A stretch of DNA of 52,187 bases from an uncultured bacterium (GCA_902802945.1 CADCOC010000022.1:1-52187); one strand, 5' to 3'. Shown: positions 8,133 to 16,817, numbered from the stretch's first letter. Translations and numbers: made by a program. The notes: generated from the letters alone by a model not told the origin.

Positions 8133-9407
8133 ATGACAGTCGATACGTTGTGCGTCCAAGGTGGATGGCAGCCGAAAAAGGGCGAGCCGCGTCAGGTGCC
8201 GGTGTACTCCAGTACCACGTTCCGCTATGAGACTTCGGAGCAGATGGCGGACCTCTTCGACCTGAAGGCGCCGGGCTACTTCTACACGCGCCTAGCGAAC
8301 CCCACGAACGACGCCGTGGCGAAGAAGATCGCCGCGCTCGAGGGCGGCGTCGCGGCGATTCTCACGAGCTCGGGGCAGGCGGCGTCGACCTTCGCGGTCC
8401 TGAACCTCTGCCAGGCGGGCGACCACGTCGTCTCCAGCGCGCAGATCTACGGCGGTACGTTCAACCTCTTCGCCGTCTCGCTCAAGAAGCTCGGCATCGA
8501 CTTTACGTTCGTGGATCCGGAGGCCTCGCCTGCCGAGATCGCGAAGGCGTTCCGTCCCAATACGAAGTGCGTGTTCGGCGAGACGGTGGCGAATCCGTCC
8601 GGCGTGGTGCTCGACATCGCGAAGTTCGCGAAGGTGGCGCACAAGTTTGGTGTGCCGCTCATCGTGGACAACACGTTCCCCACGCCCGTCCTATGCCGTC
8701 CGTTCGAGTTCGGCGCGGACATCGTGACGCACGCGACGACGAAGTACATGGACGGACACTCCTCGCAGGTGGGCGGCTGCATCGTCGACAGCGGCAACTT
8801 CGACTGGTCGAAGTACCCCGAGCGCTTCGCGGGTCTCGTCGCGCCGGACGAATCCTACCACGGTCTCTCCTACGTGAAGGCGTTCGGCAAGCAGGCGTAC
8901 ATCGTGAAGGCTACGGCGCACCTCATGCGCGACTTCGGGTCCATCCCCTCGCCGTTCAACGCCTTCCTCCTGAACCTCGGCCTCGAGAGCCTCCACGTGC
9001 GCATCCGCCGCCACGCGGAGAGCGCGCTCACGATCGCGAAGTGGCTCAGGAAGCAGCCGAAGGTGGCGTGGGTCAACTTCGCCGGCCTTCCCGACTCGCC
9101 CTACCACAAGCTCGTCAAGAAGCAGTTCAAGGGCACGAGCCCCTGCGGCGTGATGACGTTCGGCATCAAGGGCGGGCGCGCGAAGTCCATCAAGTTCATG
9201 GATTCGCTCAAGGTGATCGGCATCGTCACGCACGTGGCGGACGCCTGGAGCTGCGTGCTGCACCCCGCCTCGCACACGCACCGCCAGCTCACCGACGCGC
9301 AGCTGAAGGCCGCCGGCATCCCGCCGGACCTCATCCGCTTCTCCGTGGGGCTCGAGGATCCGCAGGACCTCATCGCCGACCTCAAGCAGGCCCTCGCGAA
9401 GATCTGA
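8133..9407 (+). CDS. metY: O-acetylhomoserine sulfhydrylase / Cys-Met metabolism PLP enzyme
   Basis: This cytosolic PLP enzyme of 424 aa is the usual length for O-acetyl-L-homoserine aminocarboxypropyltransferases, which form homocysteine from O-acetylhomoserine and sulfide. The PLP lysine is K204 in H-A-T-T-K-Y-M-D-G-H. Other family marks are Y-T-R-L-A-N-P-T near residue 50, L-T-S-S-G-Q-A-A, V-D-N-T-F-P-T-P, and H-P-A-S-H-T-H-R-Q-L near the C-terminus. ATG has a strong ribosome site. It appears to be monocistronic with its own promoter. Discrimination from cystathionine gamma-lyase/synthase rests on overall resemblance and the long insertion around residues 235-260. Confidence 0.9.
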   Translation: MTVDTLCVQGGWQPKKGEPRQVPVYSSTTFRYETSEQMADLFDLKAPGYFYTRLANPTNDAVAKKIAALEGGVAAILTSSGQAASTFAVLNLCQAGDHVVSSAQIYGGTFNLFAVSLKKLGIDFTFVDPEASPAEIAKAFRPNTKCVFGETVANPSGVVLDIAKFAKVAHKFGVPLIVDNTFPTPVLCRPFEFGADIVTHATTKYMDGHSSQVGGCIVDSGNFDWSKYPERFAGLVAPDESYHGLSYVKAFGKQAYIVKATAHLMRDFGSIPSPFNAFLLNLGLESLHVRIRRHAESALTIAKWLRKQPKVAWVNFAGLPDSPYHKLVKKQFKGTSPCGVMTFGIKGGRAKSIKFMDSLKVIGIVTHVADAWSCVLHPASHTHRQLTDAQLKAAGIPPDLIRFSVGLEDPQDLIADLKQALAKI

Positions 9408-9528
9408 TCTGTATACAAATGACACAGCTGCGCACAAAAGACACGGCTCCCTACAGGCTATAAATCAAAATTAACACGCTACAGTTAGATGAAATCCCTT
9501 CGGGGACTTTTGGCAAGGATTCTGCTAC

Positions 9529-10212
9529 ATGTTTGGCTTTGGAAAGAAGAAAAGGCGTACAATGAACGAAGAAGAAGAGAAGAAGGCTGCTGGCGAACCG
9601 GCAACTCCGGAGAATCAGGAAAGCTCGGAAAAACCGGAAAGTCCGGAAAAACCGGAAAGTCCGGAAAATCCGAAAACTCCGGAGAATCCGGAAAATCCGG
9701 AAAGTCCGGAGAATCCGGAAAATCCGGAAACTCCGGAAAACCCGGAAAAGCCGGCCGAGCCAGACTGGAAAGACCAGTACGCGCGTATGCTCGCCGATTT
9801 CGACAACTACCGCAAGCGCGTGGCGCGTGACCGCGAGGAGCTCGCGCAGTTCGCTGCGAAGGACATTCTGAAGGACCTTCTGCCCACCGTGGACAACCTT
9901 GCGCTCGCCCTTGAAAAGGCTGAGAACAAGGACGATCCCTTTGTGCAGGGCGTGAAGCTTGCATACGATGGTTTCCTCAAGGCTCTTGCCGACCATGGCG
10001 CAACGCCGATTGATTCCGTCGGCGAGCCGTTCGACGCGAATTACCACGACGCGCTCGCGCAGCTTCCTTCGCCCGATGTGGCGGAAGGCGTAATAATGAA
10101 CGAGGTGAAACGCGGCTGGCTGCTCCACGGCAAACTCCTGCGTGCCGCGCAGGTCGTTGTCTCCAGCGGCGCGCCGGAGAAGCCCGCCGAGAATCCGGCG
10201 GCGGAGGCGTAA
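9529..10212 (+). CDS. grpE: GrpE nucleotide exchange factor for DnaK
   Basis: The protein has 227 aa; an alternative ATG at 9562 is possible. It promotes ADP release from DnaK and pairs with DnaJ, encoded immediately downstream. The conserved GrpE core spans about residues 78-210 ([19 protein letters not shown] through [16 protein letters not shown]). Residues 25-78 are a Pro/Glu-rich tail of P-E-N-P-E and P-E-S-P-E units encoded by a tandem DNA repeat, absent from ordinary GrpE. No CIRCE element is visible upstream. A weak CCC-TTCG-GGG hairpin precedes the gene at 9497-9506, and a possible -10 (TATAAA) lies at 9459. Confidence 0.92.
   Translation: MFGFGKKKRRTMNEEEEKKAAGEPATPENQESSEKPESPEKPESPENPKTPENPENPESPENPENPETPENPEKPAEPDWKDQYARMLADFDNYRKRVARDREELAQFAAKDILKDLLPTVDNLALALEKAENKDDPFVQGVKLAYDGFLKALADHGATPIDSVGEPFDANYHDALAQLPSPDVAEGVIMNEVKRGWLLHGKLLRAAQVVVSSGAPEKPAENPAAEA
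9603..9757 (+). repeat. 9-bp tandem repeat (TCCGGAAAA/AAT/AGT type) inside grpE
   Basis: About 17 imperfect 9-base units, each encoding Pro-Glu plus Asn, Ser, Lys or Thr. They are in frame and form the N-terminal tail of GrpE. Confidence 0.85.
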
Positions 10213-10213
10213 C

Positions 10214-11410
10214 ATGGCCGAGAAACGCGACTATTACGAGGTCTTGGGCGTCTCCAAGACGGCGAGTGCGGACGAAATCAAGAGCGCGTACCGCAAGCTC
10301 GCGATGAAGTGGCATCCTGACCGCAACCCCGACAACCCGGAGGCGAAGGAGAAGTTCCAGGAGGCGTCCGAGGCGTATGAGGTGCTGTCGAACCCCGAGA
10401 AACGCCAGCGGTATGACCAGTTCGGACACCAGGGCGTCAACTTCGGCCCTGGCGGCTTCGACTTCGGGCGCGACTTCTCGCATTTCCAGGACGTGGATCT
10501 GAACGACATCCTCGGCGCGTTCTTTGGTGGCGGTGGCGGCGGGTTCAGCGGTTTCGGTGACTTCTTTGGCGGCGGACGCCGCCGGCGTGCGGCAGATCCG
10601 AACGGTCCCCAGCCCGGCGCGGACATGACGATGGAGATGGAGATCGACTTCGAGGAGGCAGTGTTCGGCAGCGAGCGCACGATGAAGCTCACCGTGCCCG
10701 ACCAGTGTCCCGACTGCCACGGCACGGGCGCGGCGAGCGGCTCGAAGCGCGTGACATGTCCGACCTGCCACGGACACGGCGCCGTGATCGGCGGTGGTGG
10801 GTTCTTCCAGATTCGCCAGACGTGTCCGAAATGCGGTGGTAGCGGAACGGTCGTGGAACATCCGTGTCGGACGTGCAGCGGCTCCGGACAGGTCCGCACG
10901 CCCCGCACGATCACGTTGCGCATCCCGAAGGGCGTGGACACCGGTTCGCGTCTGCGCCTCTCCGGCAAGGGCGCGGGCGGCCTGCGCGGCGGCGCGCCGG
11001 GCGACCTCTACGTGGTTCTCAACGTGCGCGACAGCGACGTGTTTGAGCGGGAGGACACGGATCTTTTCGTGACGGTGCCCATCTCGCCCGTCCTCGCCGC
11101 TCTCGGCGGAAGCGTGGACATCCCCACGCCCGACGGCGTGGCCACGGTGAGTCTGCCGGCCGGCACGCCGAACGGCAAGCAGTTCCGTCTGCGCGGGAAG
11201 GGCGTTCCCGATTTGCGCGGCGGTCCTGTAGGCGACCTTGTGGCGCGCGTCGTCTTCGAGGTGCCCACGCGCCTCACGGGCAAACAGCGCGGTGCGCTTG
11301 AGGAACTTGCTAAGACGCTCGACCCCGGAAACTTCCCAGAGGCCCGTGCTTTCGGCGACCGGCTCAAGACATTCTACAGTCGTCGTGACAAGCTCAATTC
11401 CCGTTCGTGA
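10214..11410 (+). CDS. dnaJ: Chaperone DnaJ (Hsp40)
   Basis: This 398-aa type I J-protein stimulates DnaK ATPase and binds unfolded clients. I chose ATG 10214, two bases after the grpE stop. The domains are in canonical order. The J domain is at 1-70, with the H-P-D motif at 34-36. A Gly/Phe-rich linker spans about 75-125. The zinc-binding region at about 165-228 has four C-x-x-C-x-G-x-G repeats (C-P-D-C, C-P-T-C, C-P-K-C, C-R-T-C). The C-terminal substrate-binding beta domains follow. It forms an operon with grpE; dnaK is not in the window. Confidence 0.96.
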   Translation: MAEKRDYYEVLGVSKTASADEIKSAYRKLAMKWHPDRNPDNPEAKEKFQEASEAYEVLSNPEKRQRYDQFGHQGVNFGPGGFDFGRDFSHFQDVDLNDILGAFFGGGGGGFSGFGDFFGGGRRRRAADPNGPQPGADMTMEMEIDFEEAVFGSERTMKLTVPDQCPDCHGTGAASGSKRVTCPTCHGHGAVIGGGGFFQIRQTCPKCGGSGTVVEHPCRTCSGSGQVRTPRTITLRIPKGVDTGSRLRLSGKGAGGLRGGAPGDLYVVLNVRDSDVFEREDTDLFVTVPISPVLAALGGSVDIPTPDGVATVSLPAGTPNGKQFRLRGKGVPDLRGGPVGDLVARVVFEVPTRLTGKQRGALEELAKTLDPGNFPEARAFGDRLKTFYSRRDKLNSRS

Positions 11411-11426
11411 CGGCGGCGCGGATTTA

Positions 11427-11435
11427 TGGTATACT
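11427..11435 (+). promoter_or_regulatory. Extended -10 promoter for the NifU-like/iorB/paaK operon
   Basis: TGGTATACT lies 32 bases before the NifU-like start, which has a good GAGGAGAGG ribosome site. This is a conventional leadered transcript. Confidence 0.6.
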
Positions 11436-11467
11436 ATTGCCGAATCTTCCAAAGAGGAGAGGAATAG

Positions 11468-11692
11468 ATGACGCTCGAAGAACAGGTTAAGGCGATGTTG
11501 GAGGCGCTCCGTCCCATGCTGCAGCAGGACGGAGGCGACCTTGAATTCGTCAAGATGGAAGGCAAGACGGTCACGCTGAAGCTCGTGGGCCACTGCGGGT
11601 CGTGTCCGTACGCGATGATGACGCTCAAGAGCGGCATCGAGCAGAAGCTGCGCGAGCTGGATCCAGAACTCGTCGTGGAGCGCGCCGAATGA
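11468..11692 (+). CDS. NifU C-terminal domain (Nfu-type) iron-sulfur scaffold protein
   Basis: This 74-aa protein consists of the NifU C-terminal domain alone. It has D-G-G-D-L-E-F-V near residue 21 and the cluster-binding C-G-S-C (C43, C46). Such proteins carry [4Fe-4S] clusters to target enzymes. Its stop overlaps the start of iorB (ATGA), so it is translationally coupled to an oxidoreductase family that needs Fe-S clusters. Dedicated cluster delivery to that enzyme is a reasonable inference. Confidence 0.88.
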   Translation: MTLEEQVKAMLEALRPMLQQDGGDLEFVKMEGKTVTLKLVGHCGSCPYAMMTLKSGIEQKLRELDPELVVERAE

Positions 11693-12279
11693 AAACCGTG
11701 AACGTATCGCTCGTGGGCGTGGGCGGCCAGGGCATCCTCCTCACGGCGAACCTGCTGGCGGACGCGGCCGCGCTGAGCGGCCTCGACGTCAAGAAGAGCG
11801 AAATCCACGGCATGGCCCAGCGTGGCGGCAGCGTGATTTCGTCCGTGCGCTTCGGCGACGAGGTGCACAGCCCCATCATCCCCGAGGGACAGAGCGACGT
11901 CTTGGTGGCGTTCGACCGTCTGGAGGGCCTGCGCTGGCAGGGCTTCCTCGCGAAGGGCGGCAAGGTGCTGATGAACAACGTCGACCTCGTGCCCGTCACG
12001 GTGTCGAGCGGACTCCAGCAGCCGGTCACGGACTTCGAGGCGCGTCTCGCGAAGGCGTTCCCCGACGTGATCATGGTCGACGCCGCGAAGATCGCTGACG
12101 AAGTGGGCAACGCGCGCACGATGAACATGGTCATCGCGGGCGCGCTCTCCGCGCTCGTGCCGTTCGAGGAGTCGAAGTGGATCGAGGCCATGGAGCAGAT
12201 GCTCACGGGCCCGAAGGCAAAGCTTTTACCAGTCAACAAAGAGGCGTTCGCTCGCGGACGAAAGGTGGTGTTGGGATGA
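11689..12279 (+). CDS. iorB: Indolepyruvate:ferredoxin oxidoreductase beta subunit (IorB)
   Basis: This 196-aa protein of the gamma/beta domain type of 2-oxoacid:ferredoxin oxidoreductases is the IorB partner of IorA. It oxidatively decarboxylates aryl pyruvates to aryl-acetyl-CoA with ferredoxin. The N-terminus V-G-V-G-G-Q-G-I-L-L and G-M-A-Q-R-G-G-S-V-I are the family signatures. The start overlaps the NifU-like stop and its stop overlaps the ligase start (both ATGA). The usual iorA partner is not adjacent in this window, and so must be elsewhere or be lost. Confidence 0.87.
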   Translation: MKTVNVSLVGVGGQGILLTANLLADAAALSGLDVKKSEIHGMAQRGGSVISSVRFGDEVHSPIIPEGQSDVLVAFDRLEGLRWQGFLAKGGKVLMNNVDLVPVTVSSGLQQPVTDFEARLAKAFPDVIMVDAAKIADEVGNARTMNMVIAGALSALVPFEESKWIEAMEQMLTGPKAKLLPVNKEAFARGRKVVLG

Positions 12280-13550
12280 AGTTCTGGAACCGGGAAGTGG
12301 AGACGATGAGCCGGGACGCCCTTGAGGCGCTCCAGCTCAAGGGGCTGCAAAAGACGCTCCGTCGCGTGTGGGGATGCGAATGGTGGCGCGACCTGTTGCG
12401 CAAGCGCGGCATGTCCGACCCCGAGGACGTCAAGAGCCTCGACGATCTCCGCAACCTGCCGTTCCTTACGAAGGAGGACTTCCGCGAGGCGTATCCGCTC
12501 AAGATGTCCACGGTGGACCGCCGCGAGCTCCTCGAGTTCCACATGTCCAGCGGCTCCACGGGCACGCCCGTGGTGATGGCCTACACGAAGAACGACCTCA
12601 ACCAGTGGGCGGACACGATGGCCCGCTGCTTCACGATGGCCGGCCTCGAGGCGGGCGACGCCTTCCAGATCATGCCCACGTTCGGCCTCTTCAACGGCGG
12701 CTTCGGCTGCTACCACGGCTGCCGCAAGATGGGTCTCTTCTGCGTGCCCGCGTCGAGCGGCAACACGGAGCGCCAGATCAAGCTCATGCGCGACTTCCGC
12801 GTGAAGGGCTTCTGCTCCGTCGTGAGCTACGTGCCGCGCATCATCGAGAAGCTCGACGCCTCCAACGATCCCGACATCCCGTCGCTGCGCGTGGGCGTGT
12901 TCGGCAGCGAGACCTTCTCCGACGAAATGCGCAAGAAGATCGAGAACCGCCTCCACATCGAGTGCTTCGACATCTACGGAATGACGGAGACGGGCGGCAT
13001 CGGCACGACCGGACAGGACTGCTCCGCGCACGCGGGCATCCACGTGTGGGACGACTACTACATCACCGAAGTCATCGACCCCGCGACGGGCAAGAACGTG
13101 CCCGACGGCGAGTACGGCGAAGTGGTGTTCACGTCGCTCGCCCGCGAGGCGATGCCGATCGTCCGCTATCGCACGCACGACATCAGCCGCATCCTCTCGC
13201 GCGAGAAGTGCGCGTGCGGGCGCACGCACATCCGCATTGACCGCATCACGGGCCGTACGGACGACATGCTGATCGTGAAGGGCGTCAATTTCTATCCGCG
13301 TCAGGTCGAACAGGCGCTCATGGAGATTCCGGGCGTGAAGGACGAGTTCCAGATCATCCTCGAGGAACACAACGGTATGACGGATGTGACGATCAACGTC
13401 GAGGCCGAGCCTGGCGTGACGGGCCACACCGTCGCGAAGCACCTCCGCGAACGCCTCGGTTTCCTTCCCAAGGGCGACGTCTTCCCCGTCGGCGCCCTGC
13501 CCCGGAGCGAAGGCAAGGCCAAGCGCGTCATCCGCAAGAAAATTGATTAA
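12276..13550 (+). CDS. paaK: Phenylacetate-CoA ligase
   Basis: The protein has 424 aa, matching the family length of about 430. It is an adenylate-forming enzyme converting phenylacetate (or indoleacetate), CoA and ATP into the thioester and AMP. It has the phosphate loop S-S-G-S-T-G-T-P near residue 89, the Y-G-M-T-E-T-G-G motif, and the C-terminal hinge region K-G-V-N-F-Y-P-R-Q-V-E. It overlaps iorB by four bases. In fermenters the IorAB-PaaK arrangement links aryl-pyruvate oxidation to substrate-level ATP formation by running the ligase in reverse. That direction is inference. Confidence 0.92.
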   Translation: MKFWNREVETMSRDALEALQLKGLQKTLRRVWGCEWWRDLLRKRGMSDPEDVKSLDDLRNLPFLTKEDFREAYPLKMSTVDRRELLEFHMSSGSTGTPVVMAYTKNDLNQWADTMARCFTMAGLEAGDAFQIMPTFGLFNGGFGCYHGCRKMGLFCVPASSGNTERQIKLMRDFRVKGFCSVVSYVPRIIEKLDASNDPDIPSLRVGVFGSETFSDEMRKKIENRLHIECFDIYGMTETGGIGTTGQDCSAHAGIHVWDDYYITEVIDPATGKNVPDGEYGEVVFTSLAREAMPIVRYRTHDISRILSREKCACGRTHIRIDRITGRTDDMLIVKGVNFYPRQVEQALMEIPGVKDEFQIILEEHNGMTDVTINVEAEPGVTGHTVAKHLRERLGFLPKGDVFPVGALPRSEGKAKRVIRKKID

Positions 13551-13558
13551 TTCCAAAA

Positions 13559-13603
13559 CCCATTCCCTACTCTCCACTTTACATTTTACACTTTACACTT
13601 TCC
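13559..13603. repeat. Short heptamer-like repeats upstream of tRNA-Val
   Basis: A CATTCCC unit is followed by repeated ACTTTAC and ATTTTAC units in the gap between paaK and the tRNA. A second tandem repeat (AAACTTGT, three copies) follows the tRNA at 13687-13713. These are the same style of short tandem units as elsewhere in the window. Confidence 0.6.
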
Positions 13604-13604
13604 C

Positions 13605-13681
13605 GGGCGGTTAGCTCAGTTGGTTAGAGCGAGTGCTTTACACGCATTAGGTCGGGGGTCCGAATCCCTCACCGCCCACCA
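13605..13681 (+). tRNA. tRNA-Val (anticodon UAC)
   Basis: The cloverleaf is complete. The acceptor stem is GGGCGGT / ACCGCCC, the D stem GCTC / GAGC, and the anticodon stem AGTGC / GCATT with loop TTTACAC (anticodon TAC). The T stem is GGGGG / CCCTC with loop TCCGAAT. The 3' ACCA is encoded in the DNA. Confidence 0.95.
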
Positions 13682-13790
13682 CTAAAAACTTGTAAACTTG
13701 TAAACTTGTCAACTGCCTTTTTGTATTGCCATTCGGTCGTTATTACGGCATCATGTGCGCCGTGGCAAAAGCCACGGAAAGGAAAAACAC

Positions 13791-14192
13791 ATGAACAAGA
13801 ACTGGAACCCAGACCAGGGCTTCCCCACGCCAGAGCAGGTGAAGCGGATGGTCGTCGCCGAGGTGAAGCACATCGCCGAGGCCGAGTACAAACGCGAGCG
13901 CGGAGCCGAGGAGAAGCGCGAAAGCCGCCGCGACCGCCTCCGCACGGCCTATAGGCTTCAGCACAAGCCGGTCGGCCGGAAGGTCAATCTCGATGCCATC
14001 TTCTTCCTCGTGGGTAATATCGCGTCGGTCACGTTCGCCGCGTGGCGCGGACTCTTTGCGCTCGACATGGTCGCGCTGGCCGAGGCGGGAACCCGCGATG
14101 ACTTCGATGACCTCGAGTTCATCGTGACCCGTGCGCTCGGTGAGTTGAACGGAATCAAGAACCTCCTCTCGCTCGCCCGCCGCATCTCGTAG
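13791..14192 (+). CDS. Small protein of unknown function
   Basis: This is a 133-aa protein I do not recognise. I chose ATG 13791 because a good ribosome site (GGAAAGGAAAA) precedes it. An in-frame ATG at 13755 would add 12 residues but lies upstream of a GTGGC-AAAA-GCCAC hairpin (13762-13775). The N-terminal half is highly charged and probably helical (E-A-E-Y-K-R-E-R-G-A-E-E-K-R-E-S-R-R). A hydrophobic stretch around residues 67-85 (I-F-F-L-V-G-N-I-A-S-V-T-F-A-A) is followed by an acidic amphipathic C-terminus. There are no cysteines. Confidence 0.6.
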   Translation: MNKNWNPDQGFPTPEQVKRMVVAEVKHIAEAEYKRERGAEEKRESRRDRLRTAYRLQHKPVGRKVNLDAIFFLVGNIASVTFAAWRGLFALDMVALAEAGTRDDFDDLEFIVTRALGELNGIKNLLSLARRIS

Positions 14193-14276
14193 CGACGGCT
14201 CTCATCAAGCTGGTGGTGTCGATCCCCGCCCGCATCTTTCGTGATGCTGGGCTTCATGTCCGCTATCCTCGGGGTG

Positions 14277-14293
14277 GCGGGCATCTTGTCCGC
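14277..14293. repeat. Hairpin repeat, family 2 (CAAGATG core, reverse orientation)
   Basis: The arms GCGGGCA and TGTCCGC surround loop TCT. On the reverse strand it reads GCGGA-CAAGATG-CCCGC. It lies in the 162-base gap before the GH2 gene, which also holds one or two decayed copies (14231-14272) but no gene. Confidence 0.65.
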
Positions 14294-14317
14294 AGCTCAA
14301 GGGCGGGCTTTCACGCC

Positions 14318-14346
14318 TTGTATCCCCTGACGGCATTTGGTAAACT
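14318..14346 (+). promoter_or_regulatory. Promoter giving a leaderless GH2 transcript
   Basis: TTGTAT (14318-14323), a 17-base spacer with TGG before the -10, and TAAACT (14341-14346). The GTG start at 14355 is only eight bases after the hexamer and is preceded by CGCC. Transcription should therefore begin at or next to the start codon. Confidence 0.6.
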
Positions 14347-14354
14347 ACTTCGCC

Positions 14355-16715
14355 GTGAAAACAGTAGCATTTCCATTTAAGTTGGCCTATCTCGCGGCGG
14401 CGATCTTCTCGTTTTCCGCGGCAATTCCAGTGTCGGCGGCGACCATTTCGCTGGACGGGACGTGGCAGGCCGAAGCGGTGCCGGAGGCGCAGGGAGATAC
14501 TATCCCGGCCGTATTCACGCGCACCATTCCCGTGCCGGGACACTGGCCGCTGATGAAGCCCGCCGTGAAGGACAACATGACGGACGCCCTCTGGTGCCGC
14601 ACCACGTGGAAGTTCTTCCCGTACAACTTCGTCGCGAGCGAGACGGAGATCCGGCCGTTCCTCAAGCCCGGCGTCGAGAACGAAATCGTGGTGCGGCTCG
14701 GCAACGCCTGGCTGCAGAACGGCAAGGGCAGGACGATGGCGCACAGCGGGTGTGACCCCGAGCGTTTCCACTACTACCAGGGCATCACCGACTCGGTGAC
14801 GCTTCTCCTCTCCGGCTGGCCTGCTGTCAGGCGGCTCGAAACGCGCGCCGATCTTGAGGCTGGCGTCGTCAACGTGCGGGCCACCGTGCAGAACGGTTCG
14901 GCGGATGCCGTGCCGGCGAAGCTCGACGCCGCCGTGGACTCCGATACCGTGAGCGTGCTGCAGGGCAGGGAACTCGCGCCCGGCGAGGAGCGGGAGATCG
15001 TGTTCGCGATCCCGCTCTCCGGCTTCGATCGGGAGAGAGACTGCTGGACGCCCGAGAACCCCGTCCTCAAGACCCTGACCGTGAAGACCGCTGGCGACGC
15101 GATGTCGCGCCGTTTCGGCATGAGGACGTTCGACGCCAACCCGGCCACGCGCCGCTTCCGCCTAAACGGACGCGACCGGATGCTGTTCGGGACGAACACA
15201 GACCTCTTCCGCTTCTACGACGACCCGCAGTGCGGCGACAAGCCGTGGAACCGCGCGTGGATGCGCGCGTTTTTCGCGCAGGTCAAGGCCATCGGCTGGG
15301 ATTCCTTTCGCAACTGCATCTCCGCGCCGCCGGACTTCTGGTACGACCTCTGCGACGAGATGGGCCTGCTGATACAGGACGAGTATCCGTACTGGGGCTG
15401 CCACGTGAAGCCGTTCGTGGATCAAAGCCTCAACAAGGGACGTCCCCCGTCTCCGTACTGCGACTGCAACCCCGACACGCTCTTCCCCGAGCTGCTCGCA
15501 TGGGTGCGCGAGCGCGGCATGCATCCCTCCATCGTGTTCATCGACCTGCAGAACGAGACGGTCAAGGACTGGTTCGACGCGCTCGCGCACCGCATCCAGC
15601 CGTACGACTTCCAGCGGCGTCCCATCGACACGGGCTGGTCCGTCAACACGATTCCCAATTCGCCCGTCGAGTGCCATCCGTATCTGTTCTGCAAAACGAA
15701 ATACACGCTCGGCTACATCGCCCCCGGCGGCATCGGCGTGCCGTTCAGCTGCGGACAGAACCCCCGCAGCGCGGTCTTTTCGCGCCCTGTCGTGCTCAAC
15801 GAGTTCGGCTGGCACTGGATCAGCCGCGACGGCGTCCCGACGCCCGTCAGCAAGCAGAATTACGACTACTTCCTTCCGGGTGCGACGAAGGCGGAAACCA
15901 AGGAGTACTACGCCTGGTCGATCGGCGTTCTTGCAGAAGCATGGCGCCTGACGCGCAAGGCCTCCGCGCTCTTCCACTTCACGTCCCTCACGCACGGCTT
16001 CGACGATCCCACCCTGGCGTTCACGGGCGACGTCCTCGATCCCGACCTCGCGCAGCCGAAGTTCCGTCCCGAGATCGTCCGCTACTTCCAACCCGCATTC
16101 GCGCCGGTCGCGGTGGCGATCGACGACTTCCGCGAGTACGTGGTGCCGGGAACCGAGCACAGTTTCGACGTGGTTCTGATGAACGACGGACGAGACGGAA
16201 GGGCGGCGAAGCGGAAAATAGTGTTCTCGGCCGGCGACTTCCACCGGGAGGAATTTGAACTGACGGCGCCTCTGTTCAGCATCGCGAAGCAGCGCGTGAC
16301 GGTGCGCGTCCCCGAGACGGCGAAGGGGCGCGTCACGCTGACGGCCGCGCTCTCGGACGGTACGTTCAGCGAGCGCCGCTGGAATGTGCGCGACCGCAAG
16401 CCGGGGCTCGAGGTGTCCGCAAAGATCACCGCCTCGTCGCAGCGCGGCGACCGGCACGTGGGGTACATGGTTGACGGATCCCCGCTGACGCATTGGGAAT
16501 CGCTGCAAGGCGACAAACGCCCGTGGGTCAAGATCAACCTGGGCGCGGAGCGTGATGTGAAAGAGTGCAATGTACAGTGGTACCACATCTGGAAGCCGCC
16601 GACGAAGTGGCACCTCGAACCCGCGCTTCCCGCGCGCACGCGGTACGTCACCGTGAAGGTGGAGGACATCTCCCCGAACGGCGTCGCGGCGATAGACGAA
16701 ATCGAAATCCACTGA
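14355..16715 (+). CDS. Secreted GH2-family glycosidase with C-terminal F5/8-type C domain
   Basis: I chose GTG 14355, giving 786 aa, because it directly follows the promoter; TTG 14337 would overlap the -10. A signal peptide occupies about 1-28. The GH2 TIM barrel carries I-D-L-Q-N-E (E401, candidate acid/base) and V-V-L-N-E-F-G-W (E483, candidate nucleophile). The C-terminus (about 690-786) is a discoidin/F5-8C-like module (Y-M-V-D-G-S-P-L-T-H-W-E-S, K-I-N-L-G-A). Oddly, the N-terminal sugar-binding jelly roll jumps from R-T-T-W-K-F to P-Y-N-F-V-A-S-E, lacking roughly 40 residues that normally include the V-N-G-x-x-V-G strand. The F5/8C module also looks internally shortened. Substrate is probably a beta-galactoside or similar. 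Confidence 0.82.
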   Translation: MKTVAFPFKLAYLAAAIFSFSAAIPVSAATISLDGTWQAEAVPEAQGDTIPAVFTRTIPVPGHWPLMKPAVKDNMTDALWCRTTWKFFPYNFVASETEIRPFLKPGVENEIVVRLGNAWLQNGKGRTMAHSGCDPERFHYYQGITDSVTLLLSGWPAVRRLETRADLEAGVVNVRATVQNGSADAVPAKLDAAVDSDTVSVLQGRELAPGEEREIVFAIPLSGFDRERDCWTPENPVLKTLTVKTAGDAMSRRFGMRTFDANPATRRFRLNGRDRMLFGTNTDLFRFYDDPQCGDKPWNRAWMRAFFAQVKAIGWDSFRNCISAPPDFWYDLCDEMGLLIQDEYPYWGCHVKPFVDQSLNKGRPPSPYCDCNPDTLFPELLAWVRERGMHPSIVFIDLQNETVKDWFDALAHRIQPYDFQRRPIDTGWSVNTIPNSPVECHPYLFCKTKYTLGYIAPGGIGVPFSCGQNPRSAVFSRPVVLNEFGWHWISRDGVPTPVSKQNYDYFLPGATKAETKEYYAWSIGVLAEAWRLTRKASALFHFTSLTHGFDDPTLAFTGDVLDPDLAQPKFRPEIVRYFQPAFAPVAVAIDDFREYVVPGTEHSFDVVLMNDGRDGRAAKRKIVFSAGDFHREEFELTAPLFSIAKQRVTVRVPETAKGRVTLTAALSDGTFSERRWNVRDRKPGLEVSAKITASSQRGDRHVGYMVDGSPLTHWESLQGDKRPWVKINLGAERDVKECNVQWYHIWKPPTKWHLEPALPARTRYVTVKVEDISPNGVAAIDEIEIH

Positions 16716-16817
16716 CCAAGAACGCGGTGCTTCTGTCGAATCCATTCAAACCTTGTAAGCTTACGGGGTCTGCATCGTTGTTTTTTCATGATTCAACCGC
16801 CAGACACAACCAAAATG

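Noticed and set aside
9408..9528. CIRCE heat-shock operator before grpE
   Set aside because: No TTAGCACTC / GAGTGCTAA pair is present. Only a weak TTCG hairpin and AT-rich bases are seen.
16730..16790. Intrinsic terminator after the GH2 gene (GTAAGCTTAC palindrome and a later T-run)
   Set aside because: The palindrome has no loop, and the T-run is more than ten bases away and not attached to a stem.
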